Source: Trueperella bernardiae
Lineage (GTDB): Bacteria > Actinomycetota > Actinomycetes > Actinomycetales > Actinomycetaceae
Assembly: GCF_001469025.1 (NCBI RefSeq)
Contig: NZ_LNIZ01000002.1
Span: forward strand, 124,001-188,000
Reading direction: 5' to 3'
Length of the DNA: 64,000 nt
Part shown: in pieces, positions 1 to 8,571 of the stretch
Numbering within the stretch: the first letter of the stretch is position 1
Layout: each line of letters starts with the position of its first letter
Position numbers and translations under genes: made by a program
Notes under the pieces: model-generated
Told to the model about the DNA's origin: nothing
The model's input: only the letters and a program-made list of their open reading frames with translations
The model's database searches: none

Positions 1-1
1 C

Positions 2-439
2 TGGCTGACCGGAAACATTTGGAACATTGGCCAGCAGACTTGGCTTATCACCAAGAACCCCGCGCCCGGCTCGCCGGCCTATAAGGCCCGCCAGGAGCGG
101 CTGCGCGCCAAGCGCATCGCCAAGGGCCTGCCGCCGGAGGAAGAAGAGTCGCCCACCGAAGTGTCGGTGGGTCAGCGCGAACAGCCCCTCGGCAAAAAGC
201 GCTCCAAGAAGGCCGCAGCGAAGGGCGTTGAGCCCGCCGCCGACGTCGTGAACGGCGCCGCCGCCGACATCGCCGAAGAAGAGTATGAGATTCGGGGACT
301 CGACGGACTCACCGACGCCGAGCGCGCCCAGAAGCGCTACGAGCGGCGGATGGCCGAGCGGCAGCGGTCGAAGACCAAGAAGAACAAGAAGCAGCAGGCT
401 AAGCAGCGCCAGCAGAACCAAAAGAAGCGCAATTTTTAG
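2..439 (+). CDS. yidC: Membrane protein insertase YidC, C-terminal part
   Basis: The reading frame is open from the first bases of the window to TAG at 437-439, so the start lies upstream. It opens with W-L-T-G-N-I-W and QQTWLITKNP, which matches the last transmembrane segment of YidC/Oxa1 insertases. About 100 residues of charged tail follow, ending in a strongly basic stretch (RSKTKKNKKQQAKQRQQ). In this family the basic tail contacts the ribosome. YidC inserts membrane proteins alone or with SecYEG. It sits 9 bp before jag, the usual partner order near the actinobacterial origin. Confidence 0.95.
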   Translation, partial: WLTGNIWNIGQQTWLITKNPAPGSPAYKARQERLRAKRIAKGLPPEEEESPTEVSVGQREQPLGKKRSKKAAAKGVEPAADVVNGAAADIAEEEYEIRGLDGLTDAERAQKRYERRMAERQRSKTKKNKKQQAKQRQQNQKKRNF

Positions 440-448
440 GGGATAAAG

Positions 449-1030
449 ATGAGCGAAGATACTTCCAAGCTTGATCAAGAAGGCGACATCGCCGCAGACT
501 ACCTCGAGGAGCTGCTCGACATCGCGGACCTCGACGGGGACATCGAGATCGGTGTCGAGGCCGACCGCGCCTCCGTGGCGATCGTGTCTGACGACGGCGG
601 GGACCGCCGGCTCAAGCGCCTCATCGGCCGCAAGGGCGAGGCACTCGATTCGCTACAGGAGCTGACCCGCCTGGCGGTCCAGCAGGAGACCGGCGAGCGT
701 TCGCGCCTCATGCTCGACATCCTTGGCTACCGCGACAGCCACCGCCGCCACATCGCGGAGATCGCACAGCGCGCGGTGGACCGCGTGGAGGAAACCGGAG
801 AGCCCTACTCGATGAAGCCGATGAACCCGTTCGAGCGCAAGGTGGTCCACGACGTCGTGGCCGCCGCCGGGCTTGTGTCTGATTCGTCGGGCGTGGGCCA
901 GGACCGCCACGTGGTCATCACCCTTCCCGATGATGATTACGACGACGACTACTCTGGCGACAGCGCTGAGAGTGCGGAAAGTGCCGACAGCGGGGAGAGC
1001 GCGGAGAGCGCCGAGTCCGCGGACGAGTAA
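449..1030 (+). CDS. jag: Jag/KhpB-type RNA-binding protein (KH and R3H domains)
   Basis: This 193-residue protein follows yidC directly, as in most Gram-positive bacteria. A KH domain carries the GxxG loop in LIGRKGEALD (about residues 54-63). An R3H-like domain is seen around NPFERKVVHDVV (about residues 127-138). Both bind single-stranded RNA; KhpB homologues associate with KhpA and affect division and translation. The C-terminal 35 residues are a low-complexity acidic tail (DDDYDDDYSG followed by SAES/SADS repeats), longer than is typical. The start is ATG 449, preceded by GGGGATAAAG. Confidence 0.92.
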   Translation: MSEDTSKLDQEGDIAADYLEELLDIADLDGDIEIGVEADRASVAIVSDDGGDRRLKRLIGRKGEALDSLQELTRLAVQQETGERSRLMLDILGYRDSHRRHIAEIAQRAVDRVEETGEPYSMKPMNPFERKVVHDVVAAAGLVSDSSGVGQDRHVVITLPDDDYDDDYSGDSAESAESADSGESAESAESADE

Positions 1031-1105
1031 GCAACGCTGATGCGGGGGCTGGCTGCGGCTGGCCCCCGTTTCTGTAGGTAGTGGTAGAAGAGGGAGCGTG
1101 TAGAG

Positions 1106-1792
1106 ATGTCGGATGCGAGGAAGTCCGGGTGGGAGCCGGCGAGTGCGCGTGTTGACGTGGTGAGAGTGGAGCCCACGCCGGAGGGCGGCGCAGGTCACTT
1201 TGGTGTTCGCGAGTGGGAGCGGCTCGTTCGCTTCGGAGAACTGCTCGTGGAGCAGGGTGAGCTGCGCGGCCTCATTGGGCCGCGGGAGCTGGACCGCTTG
1301 TGGTCGCGCCACCTGCTGAACTCGACTGCCGTGTCGGAGTTCGTGCCCAACGGGATGAGGATCGCGGACGTAGGGGCGGGAGCCGGATTTCCTGGAATGG
1401 TTCTCGCTATCATTCGCCCTGACCTTGACGTCGACCTCATCGAACCCATGGAACGACGCACCGACTGGCTCCAGTTCGTCACCGATGAACTGGCGTTGGA
1501 GAACGTGAACGTCATCCGCGCCAGAGCCGAAGATCTACCCAAGACATATGCCGTGGACGTCGTGACCGCCCGCGCAGTCGCCGCCCTCAAGAAGCTACTC
1601 CCCTGGACGCTACCACTACTCAAGCCCGGCGGACGGCTTGTCGCACTCAAGGGGCAGCGGGCCGAGATTGAAGTAGCCGAGGCCGAGAAGCAACTCATGA
1701 AATACCGGGCACAGTCTGCGCGAACGATGGACGTGGATGTGTGGGGAACTGACGAGGGCACAAGGGTAGTTGAGGTCGTCAAGATGAAGTAG
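1106..1792 (+). CDS. rsmG: 16S rRNA (guanine(527)-N7)-methyltransferase RsmG
   Basis: This 228-residue SAM-dependent methyltransferase (formerly GidB) modifies G527 in the 530 loop of 16S rRNA; loss gives low-level streptomycin resistance in other bacteria. The SAM-binding motif is IADVGAGAGFPGMVLA (about residues 86-101). It is followed by the acidic strand VDLIEPMERR and by TARAVAALKKLLPWTLPLLKPGG, all typical of RsmG. The N-terminal ~30 residues before HFGVREWERL are poorly conserved, so a later start is possible, but ATG 1106 has a fair upstream purine run (AGAGGGAG). Its position between jag and parA is canonical. Confidence 0.93.
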   Translation: MSDARKSGWEPASARVDVVRVEPTPEGGAGHFGVREWERLVRFGELLVEQGELRGLIGPRELDRLWSRHLLNSTAVSEFVPNGMRIADVGAGAGFPGMVLAIIRPDLDVDLIEPMERRTDWLQFVTDELALENVNVIRARAEDLPKTYAVDVVTARAVAALKKLLPWTLPLLKPGGRLVALKGQRAEIEVAEAEKQLMKYRAQSARTMDVDVWGTDEGTRVVEVVKMK

Positions 1793-1836
1793 TGAGCGGT
1801 TCAGGCTTTGTAGTCGGAGTCTGGCCGTCAGCGCGA

Positions 1837-2723
1837 TGTTTCACGTGAAACAGTGTCGTGAGTAGCGAATGCTGCGCGAATGTTTCACGTGAAACATTGG
1901 GCATTTGGTTTCGTCTGCGGTAGAGACGCCGGTTCTTAAGGCGGTGAAACTTTATGTCGCCGCCCCGGTGTAGCCACCTGCGGTTCGGGTCGTTCTTTAT
2001 CTACTTTCTGGCACCTCCGCACTTCCGTTTCACGTGAAACATCGCAGCCGGCCGAGCTATCTGGCCCCCCACGGTTCTAATGCCGTGTCGTACCGAAGGA
2101 ATTAAGCGTTTCACGTGAAACAGCAAATTTGTCTGTGACAGCCTTCCCTCCATTTGACTGCAATGCAGGTACTTGAACTGATAGCCATGCGTTTAACGTG
2201 AGGCACTACGGGCGGTTATAACGCCGTGCCTCCGCTGGCACTTCACGTAGTGTGCTGTTTCACCGTTTCATGTTTCACGTGAAACACCGCTCTGGTGCTT
2301 CTGTCTGCGGAAGTGTCGCCGGGACGTCCGGCAGGGAGCGTCATTTTTCCGTTCCTTCGTAGTTACTTCGGGCGCTGTTCGGGACAGGTCCTTCGGTAGC
2401 TTCCTTTAGATTTCCGTTTCACGTGAAACGTCATAGTCTTTTGAGGCGGCTTAGTCTGCAATTCCTTGTAACGTGCCGTCGCTCTTCGGCTGTTGAACGT
2501 TTCACTTAAAACATTCGAATTGAGTAAACTATATCGTTTCCGCCAACGTATAGCACAAGACAGTTGGGAACCGAATAGTGTTTCACGTGAAACGGTTGAC
2601 AGGCCCTGTGGACATCACAAGTGCTGTGGAGAGGCGCGACTGTTTCACGTGAAACGCGGTCAGTTTGATGGAGAAATTAACCAGTCAACGTTCGTGCGCG
2701 GGGCCGATGTTTCACGTGAAACA
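1837..2723. repeat. parS centromere cluster: nine intact and three decayed sites
   Basis: The 1-kb gap between rsmG and parA holds no credible gene. It carries nine copies of the palindrome GTTTCACGTGAAAC, the ParB-binding parS core, inside 16-mers starting at 1837, 1881, 2026, 2107, 2271, 2415, 2579, 2641 and 2708. Sites 1837, 1881, 2271 and 2708 are perfect TGTTTCACGTGAAACA. Others differ only in the outer base(s). Three decayed copies sit near 2190 (CGTTTAACGTGAGGCA), 2239 (CACTTCACGTAGTG) and 2498 (CGTTTCACTTAAAACA). ParB loads here and spreads to segregate the origin region. Counting decayed copies, many start-to-start steps are 81-83 bp. Confidence 0.95.
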
Positions 2724-2800
2724 TCGCTCGAAAGCAGTTCAGAAGCGCGATTGTCGGGGCACTCCGATAGAATGAATTCCTAACAACCCGAGGAGCAGAA

Positions 2801-3730
2801 GTGGCAGATCCCAGACGTCAAGCCGAGCGTCGCCGCGGCACTGAGCCCGTCAAGCGTACTTTTGAAGAGCAATTCACGGAAGCGGCATCCCCAGTGGGTG
2901 CAGAACTCCTCCGTGACAGGAAGACACTGCGAGGACTTCGCGGAAAAAAGCTTCCCAAGCCCGAGCAGACCAGAATCATTGCGGTCGCAAATCAAAAGGG
3001 CGGCGTCGGAAAGACGACCACGGCGGTGAACATCGCTGCGGGACTCGCGCTCGGTGGTCTCAAGGTGCTGGTCATTGACGCGGATCCCCAGGGCAACGCC
3101 TCGACGGCTCTTGGAACTCCGCACACGCCCGGCACCGAGTCGCTGTATGAAGTTATGATGGGCCAGAAACCTCTCGATGAGGTCACCTACCAATGCCCGG
3201 ACATCGTCAACCTGCAAGTGGTTCCATCGACGATCGATCTTTCGTCGGTCGAGGTCTCACTCATCATGGAATTCCGACGGGAATACCGCCTCAAGGAAGC
3301 GATAGAAGCCGCTAACCTGGACGACGACTACATCATCATCGACTGCCCGCCCAGCCTCGGGCTCCTCACGCTGAACTCCCTCATCGCCGCTCGCGAGGTG
3401 CTGATCCCCATCCAGGCGGAGTACTACGCACTGGAGGGCCTGACCCAGCTGGTCAACACCATCAACATGATCAAGGAATCAGCGAACCCGGAGCTGCACA
3501 TCTCCTCGATCCTGCTCACTATGTTCGACAAGCGCACCAACCTGTCACAGGACGTCGCTGCCGATGTGCGCGAGCACTTCCCGGAGCAAACCCTCACGGT
3601 CGAGATCCCTCGCAACGTGAAGATCTCCGAGGCGCCCAGCTTCGAGCAGACCGTGCTCACGTATGACCCGCGTTCGGCCGGAGGCGTCGCCTACCTCGCC
3701 GCCGCCCACGAGATCGCCAACCGGAGGTAA
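2801..3730 (+). CDS. parA: Chromosome partitioning ATPase ParA (Soj)
   Basis: This 309-residue ParA family ATPase forms the ATP-dependent, DNA-bound gradient along which ParB-parS complexes move. The deviant Walker A motif is NQKGGVGKTTTAVN (about residues 64-77). Further motifs are VIDADPQGNAS (Walker A') and YIIIDCPPSLGLLTLNSL (Walker B). The first ~60 residues form a charged extension (KRTFEEQFTEAASPV) typical of actinobacterial ParA. Translation starts at GTG 2801 with CGAGGAGCAG just upstream. It lies directly after the parS cluster and 2 bp before parB, so the two are one operon. Confidence 0.97.
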   Translation: MADPRRQAERRRGTEPVKRTFEEQFTEAASPVGAELLRDRKTLRGLRGKKLPKPEQTRIIAVANQKGGVGKTTTAVNIAAGLALGGLKVLVIDADPQGNASTALGTPHTPGTESLYEVMMGQKPLDEVTYQCPDIVNLQVVPSTIDLSSVEVSLIMEFRREYRLKEAIEAANLDDDYIIIDCPPSLGLLTLNSLIAAREVLIPIQAEYYALEGLTQLVNTINMIKESANPELHISSILLTMFDKRTNLSQDVAADVREHFPEQTLTVEIPRNVKISEAPSFEQTVLTYDPRSAGGVAYLAAAHEIANRR

Positions 3731-3732
3731 GA

Positions 3733-5079
3733 ATGTCTGACAAGAGAAGAGCACTCGGACGCGGACTCGGCGCGCTGTTCCCCGAGGAACAAAAGGAAAC
3801 GCGCAGTCGGGCCACGGACGTTTTCTTCAGCTCGCCCATCGCGAAGGAGACGACAAGCGCCGACACTTCGGACAATTCGGACACTGTGGTGTCTGAGGCA
3901 GATACGGTGAAGGAATCCGGCGAAACGAAGCCGGCAACTGCCCGGAAGACCACGGCAAAAAAGACAACCGCGAAGAAGGCCGCTTCGGAGGCCAGTTCTT
4001 CGGAGAATTCCATGCTGTCCGAAAATGCAGCCAAGGAAGGCGCCGGCCTGGAAATCTCGCTCGACTTGGCGGCAGGTTCGGGAACAGAAACCGCAAGCGA
4101 GCCGGGTGTGCCCGCCAAGGGCAAGGGCCGGGCTGGTGGAACACCCACGGGCATGGGCATGCCTGACCTGGCCACCGCTGCTACTGCTGACACCGCTGAT
4201 CCCAACGGGCTGCTCCCCGTCCCGGGCGCCACCTTCGGCGACATTCCCGTCGACGCCATCATTCCCAACACCCGCCAGCCGCGCGAAGTCTTCGACGAGG
4301 ACGATCTCCAAGAGCTCGCAGACTCGATTGCGGAGGTCGGGGTGCTGCAGCCGATAGTCGTGCGCGGGCTCGCGGAGCACCACCCAGACAACCCGGACGC
4401 GCAATACGAGCTCATCATGGGCGAACGTCGTTGGCGAGCTTCGCAGCGGGCGGGCAAGGACACCGTCCCCGCGATCGTCCGTCACACCGACGACGCCGAC
4501 CTCCTGCGCGACGCCCTCCTCGAAAACCTCCACCGGGCAAACCTCAACGCCCTGGAAGAAGCGGCTGCCTACCAGCAGCTCCTCGAGGACTTCCGGTGCA
4601 CGCAGGAAGAACTCTCCCGGCGAATTGCTCGCTCGCGCCCGCAGATCTCCAACACGCTACGCCTGCTCAAGCTACCCCCGCTCGTCCAGCGTCGGGTGGC
4701 GGCCGGCGTTCTCTCGGCGGGACACGCCCGCGCCCTGCTCGGGCTCACGGATCCGGCGGCGATGGAGCGCCTCGCCCAGCGTATCGTAGCGGAGGGCCTC
4801 TCGGTTCGGCAGGTCGAGGAAACCGTGGCGATCGGAGAGGACTACGCCCCCGCACGTGCACGGGGTCCCCGCCGCGGCCGTTACGCGGAAGAGCTCAATG
4901 AGCTCGCGGGCCGCCTCTCGGACCGGTTCAACACCCGGGTCAAGGTCAACATGGGCTTGACCAAGGGGCGGATCGCCATCGAATTCGCGACGATCGAAGA
5001 CCTGAACCGGATCCTCGACAACCTCTCCGAGGGTGCCGTGGCAGTCGAGGCAGAGAGCGGCGCGGCGCAACAAGCCTGA
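3733..5079 (+). CDS. parB: Chromosome partitioning protein ParB (Spo0J)
   Basis: This 448-residue ParB is a parS-binding CTPase clamp. It opens with RRALGRGLGALFPEE, the conserved N-terminal ParA-contact peptide. A long low-complexity linker (about residues 30-150, with KTTAKKTTAKKA and Ala/Gly/Pro runs) then precedes the core. The core shows VDAIIPNTRQPREVF, the CTP-binding GERRWRAS box (about residues 230-237), LLENLHRANLNALEEA and the helix-turn-helix CTQEELSRRIARSRPQISNTLRLLKLP. A dimerisation domain closes the chain. The family is usually 300-350 residues, so the linker accounts for the extra length. It is co-transcribed with parA. Confidence 0.97.
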   Translation: MSDKRRALGRGLGALFPEEQKETRSRATDVFFSSPIAKETTSADTSDNSDTVVSEADTVKESGETKPATARKTTAKKTTAKKAASEASSSENSMLSENAAKEGAGLEISLDLAAGSGTETASEPGVPAKGKGRAGGTPTGMGMPDLATAATADTADPNGLLPVPGATFGDIPVDAIIPNTRQPREVFDEDDLQELADSIAEVGVLQPIVVRGLAEHHPDNPDAQYELIMGERRWRASQRAGKDTVPAIVRHTDDADLLRDALLENLHRANLNALEEAAAYQQLLEDFRCTQEELSRRIARSRPQISNTLRLLKLPPLVQRRVAAGVLSAGHARALLGLTDPAAMERLAQRIVAEGLSVRQVEETVAIGEDYAPARARGPRRGRYAEELNELAGRLSDRFNTRVKVNMGLTKGRIAIEFATIEDLNRILDNLSEGAVAVEAESGAAQQA

Positions 5080-5181
5080 GATCTGCCAGCGCAACATGTG
5101 CGGCGAACCGGGTGAAACTCATGACTCCCGCGTCGTCGCTGACGGCACTCGCCAGCGTTGCTTGCGTGGCCAGCGCCCGCC

Positions 5182-6153
5182 CTACTCCTGGGCGGCGTCG
5201 GCGGAGTGCGCGGCCGTTGTGAGGATGTCGAGGTAGACGTCGTCGAGCGTGCGGCCCTGGCGGCGCGCCAGCGCGGCCGCGCCCTGCGGGAAGATCGAGG
5301 TCTCGCTCATGCCGGGGGTGATGTTGACGTCGAGGAACCAGGCCTGGCCCTCGGCGTCGACCATGACATCCGTGCGCGACAGGTGGCGCAGCCCGAGCGT
5401 ACGGTGCACGGCCTCGGCCATCTCGCTGACCACGTGCGTCACCTTGTCCTCCTCGTCCGCAATGAGGTACTCCACCCGGCCGGGGTTGTATCGCGCGTCG
5501 TAGTCGTAGGGGCCGGACGCCCGGACTTCCACCGGCGGCAGCGCCCGCGGGCCCTCCCCAAGGTCGGCGATGCCGACGCCGAATTCACGCCCCGCGATGT
5601 GCTGCTGGATGAGGGCCACATCCCCGTACGCGAAACAGTCCACCATCGCGCCCGGCAGCGCCGCGCGGTCAGACACGATCGACAGGCCCATCGAGGACCC
5701 AGCTTTGGTGGGCTTCACCACCAGGGGGAAATCGAAGCGGTGCTCCACCAGGTTCAAAATGTTGCCCACGCCCACCTCGCGGAACAGGCTCTGCGGAAGC
5801 GCGAGCGAATCGGGCACCCGCAGCCCGGCGCGCGCCAGCACCGACGCGGCCACCGACTTGTCCGAGGCCAGCCGGCATCCGAAGGCTTCTGAGCCGACGA
5901 ACGGGTACCCGGCCAACACCAGCAGGTCCTGCAGCGAGCCGTCCTCGCCGATGGATCCGTGCACGAGCGGCCACACGACGTCGGGCTCGATCGCGTCCAG
6001 GCGCTGGAGGAGCTGGGCGTCGACGTCGAGAACCTTGACCTGGATCCCGGAGTTACGCAGCGAATCGGCCACGCGGCGGCCGGAGTGGAGCGAGATCTCA
6101 CGTTCGTGGGTGAGGCCACCGGCGAGCACAGCTACTGTCATCGGGCCCATCAT
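5182..6153 (-). CDS. ddl: D-alanine--D-alanine ligase
   Basis: This 323-residue ATP-grasp enzyme joins two D-alanines for peptidoglycan precursor synthesis in the cytoplasm. Family signatures are VAVLAGGLTHEREISLHSG at the N-terminus, PLVHGSIGEDGSLQDLL, LVVKPTKAGSSMGLS (ATP-grasp lysine) and the C-terminal WFLDVNITPGMSETSIFP with the Mg-binding Asp/Asn. The start may be any of three nearby Met codons (6153, 6150, 6141). It lies 3 bp downstream of the aminotransferase gene, so the two are probably co-transcribed, and it converges on parB. Some family members annotated as Ddl have broader amino-acid ligase activity. Confidence 0.92.
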   Translation of the reverse strand: MMGPMTVAVLAGGLTHEREISLHSGRRVADSLRNSGIQVKVLDVDAQLLQRLDAIEPDVVWPLVHGSIGEDGSLQDLLVLAGYPFVGSEAFGCRLASDKSVAASVLARAGLRVPDSLALPQSLFREVGVGNILNLVEHRFDFPLVVKPTKAGSSMGLSIVSDRAALPGAMVDCFAYGDVALIQQHIAGREFGVGIADLGEGPRALPPVEVRASGPYDYDARYNPGRVEYLIADEEDKVTHVVSEMAEAVHRTLGLRHLSRTDVMVDAEGQAWFLDVNITPGMSETSIFPQGAAALARRQGRTLDDVYLDILTTAAHSADAAQE

Positions 6154-6156
6154 TAC

Positions 6157-7479
6157 CTACCTTAGGTTCGAGTTCGGCGTTTCCACGCCGGAGTTGGTGT
6201 GACGATTGGGGTTGCCGAACATCTGAACGGTGTCGAGTTCGGCCTCGAGCACGGTGGACAGGCGCCGCACGCCCTCCTTTATCCGCTCCGGGGTGGGGTA
6301 GCAGAAGGATAGGCGCATGTGGTCGCGCCCCTGCCCGTCCGCGTAAAATGCTGTGCCGGACACGTAGGCCACGAGATTGGTGGTGGCGCGCGGAAGCATC
6401 GCCTTGGCGTCGATCCCGTCGGGTACCTTCACCCACGTGTAGAACCCGCCCTCGGGCACGTTCCACGAGCATTGCGGCAGGTACTTCGCCAGCGCGCCCG
6501 TCATCGCATCCCGCCGCTCGCGGTACATCGAGCGGTAGGACTTGATCTGCGCCATCCAGTCGTACGTGCGCAGGTATTCGGAGATCGACAGTTGGCCCAT
6601 CTTCGTGGGCGACAGCACCGCGTTCTCATTCGCCAGCACCAGTCGCTGAATGACGGCGTGCGAGGCCAGCGCCCAACCCACGCGATACCCGGGCGCGAAG
6701 GTCTTGGAAAACGAGCCGAGATAGATTACCCCGTCGGGGTTGAAGGTCTGCAGCGGGGTCATCGTCACGTCGTCGAAACCGAGCATCCCATACGGGTTGT
6801 CCTCGAGGATGAGCACGTGATGGCGCTTACAGATCTCCACGATCTGCGGGCGGCGCTCCAGCGACATCGACACGCCCGCCGGGTTGTGGAAATTCGGCAC
6901 GGTGTAGAGGAACTTGACCTCACGGCCCTCGTTCTCTAGCTTGGTCAGCGTCTCCTCGAGCGCCTCCGGGATCAGCCCGTCCTTATCGAGCGGCACGTGC
7001 ACCACGTTGGCCTGGTAGGCGCGGAACACGCCGAGCGCGCCCACGTAACTGGGTGCCTCGGCCACGATCACGTCGCCCGGGTTGATGAAGATCTGCGTGA
7101 TGAGGTCCAGCGCCTGCTGCGAGCCGGTGGTCACCACGATGTCGTCGGGGTGGGCGCGAATACCTTCTGGGCGCATGATCTCAACGATCATCTCCCGTAG
7201 CTCTTCCTCACCCTGGCCGCCACCGTATTGCAGCACCTGCGTGCCGCGTTCGCGGATGAGCTTGGCAGACATTTCCGCCAGGAAGTCGAGCGGGAGGCCC
7301 TCGATGTTCGGCATGCCGCCGGCGAGCGAGACGACCTCCGGGCGGTTCGCCACTGCGAACAGCGAGCGGGTCTCGGACTGGCGCATGCCAAGTGCCCGGT
7401 CCGCGTAACGGTCAAACCACGGATCCAGGCGCGTGCCCGATCCCGTGGCGGCTAGTTTGCTCGCGATGCGCTCGTTCAT
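6157..7479 (-). CDS. PLP-dependent aminotransferase (class I/II, 2-aminoadipate/MocR type)
   Basis: This 440-residue fold-type I aminotransferase has no N-terminal GntR DNA-binding domain, so it is an enzyme rather than a MocR regulator. Signatures are VVSLAGGMPN, TTGSQQALDLI, the PNFHNPAGVSMS substrate/PLP region, EDNPYGML and the Schiff-base lysine in GSFSKTFAPGYRVGWA (about residue 265). Substrate cannot be read from sequence; 2-aminoadipate, aromatic or branched-chain amino acids are all known for this subfamily. I start at ATG 7479 because GGGAGAGGAATGAG precedes it; 20 in-frame codons upstream lack family similarity. It is upstream of ddl in the same transcript. Confidence 0.88.
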   Translation of the reverse strand: MNERIASKLAATGSGTRLDPWFDRYADRALGMRQSETRSLFAVANRPEVVSLAGGMPNIEGLPLDFLAEMSAKLIRERGTQVLQYGGGQGEEELREMIVEIMRPEGIRAHPDDIVVTTGSQQALDLITQIFINPGDVIVAEAPSYVGALGVFRAYQANVVHVPLDKDGLIPEALEETLTKLENEGREVKFLYTVPNFHNPAGVSMSLERRPQIVEICKRHHVLILEDNPYGMLGFDDVTMTPLQTFNPDGVIYLGSFSKTFAPGYRVGWALASHAVIQRLVLANENAVLSPTKMGQLSISEYLRTYDWMAQIKSYRSMYRERRDAMTGALAKYLPQCSWNVPEGGFYTWVKVPDGIDAKAMLPRATTNLVAYVSGTAFYADGQGRDHMRLSFCYPTPERIKEGVRRLSTVLEAELDTVQMFGNPNRHTNSGVETPNSNLR

Positions 7480-7629
7480 CTCATTCCTCTCCCACGCCGA
7501 CGCTACCACTTTGCCTCCCACCCGCGCAGAATTGTCCACAGGCTACCCAACGACGCCGGCCTGCCGGCTTGCGCCCAACGGCCCGCTGGCGTCACAAGCG
7601 CTTGTTAACCGACGACGCCGGCCCGCCGG

Positions 7630-8559
7630 TCAGCCGGCCAGTGCCTCCAGGTAGGCTTCGGCGTCGAGCGCGGCCTTGCAGCCCATGCCCGCGGCGGTGA
7701 TCGCCTGCTGGTAGTGGGAGTCGACGACGTCGCCGCACGCGAACACGCCCGGCACGCTCGTTGCGGTGCTGGGCTCGGCCACGGTGATGTAGCCCTTGTC
7801 GTCGAGCGCGATCTGGCCCTTGATGAACTCGGTGCGCGGCTCGTGGCCGATCGCCACGAACAGGCCAGTCACGGGTAGCTCGCGGGTCTCGCCCGTCACG
7901 GTGTCACGCAGGGTGAGGGAATCAAGCTTGGCTGAGCCGTTAATCGATTCAACCACGGAGTTCCAATGCATCTTCACCTTGTCGTTGGCGAGCAGGCGGT
8001 CGGCCATAATCTGCGAGGCGCGCAGTTCGTCGCGGCGGTGAATGACGTGAACCGTGGTGCCGAAGCGCGAGAGGAATTGGGCCTCGGTCACGGCCGAATC
8101 GCCGCCGCCGACCACCGCGATCTCCTGGTTACGGAAGAAGAACCCGTCGCACGTGGCGCAGTAGGACACGCCCTTGCCCGACAGCTCCTCCTCGCCGGGC
8201 AGGCCCAACTTCTTGTACTCCGAACCGAGCGCGAGGATGACGGTCTTGGCCTGGTAGGTCTCCTCGTCGGTGACGACCTCCTTGACCTCGCCCTCGAGCG
8301 TCATGGACTCCGCGTCCTCGTAGCGCACGTCCGCGCCGAAGCGCTCCGCCTGCTCCTGGAGCTTCTCCATGAGGTCCGGGCCGAGGATGCCCTCGGGCCA
8401 GCCGGGGAAGTTCTCCACCTCGGTGGTCTGCATGAGCGCGCCACCAGCGCTGACAGCGCCAGCGATGACGACGGGCTTGAGGCCGGCGCGGGCCGTGTAA
8501 ATGGCGGCGGTCCATCCGGCGGGGCCGGAGCCGACGATGACGACGTCGTGAATAGTCAC
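7630..8559 (-). CDS. trxB: Thioredoxin reductase
   Basis: This 309-residue FAD/NADPH flavoenzyme reduces thioredoxin. The FAD-binding GxGxxG is IVGSGPAGWTAAIYTARAG near the N-terminus. The redox disulfide is CATCDGFF (about residues 133-140), and an NADPH-binding GGGDSAVTEA follows. The C-terminal FAD motif is VFACGDVVDSHYQQAITAAGMGC. In mycobacteria trxB is followed by trxA; here no thioredoxin gene follows, so the partner must be encoded elsewhere. It is the last gene of the minus-strand block that starts at the NUDIX gene. Confidence 0.96.
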   Translation of the reverse strand: MTIHDVVIVGSGPAGWTAAIYTARAGLKPVVIAGAVSAGGALMQTTEVENFPGWPEGILGPDLMEKLQEQAERFGADVRYEDAESMTLEGEVKEVVTDEETYQAKTVILALGSEYKKLGLPGEEELSGKGVSYCATCDGFFFRNQEIAVVGGGDSAVTEAQFLSRFGTTVHVIHRRDELRASQIMADRLLANDKVKMHWNSVVESINGSAKLDSLTLRDTVTGETRELPVTGLFVAIGHEPRTEFIKGQIALDDKGYITVAEPSTATSVPGVFACGDVVDSHYQQAITAAGMGCKAALDAEAYLEALAG

Positions 8560-8571
8560 TCTTCCTCGTTT

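Noticed and set aside
2493-2783. A 96-codon plus-strand open frame just before parA
   Set aside because: Its sequence is produced by translating parS palindromes (repeated VSRET and FHVKR) and it has no ribosome-binding site or family features.
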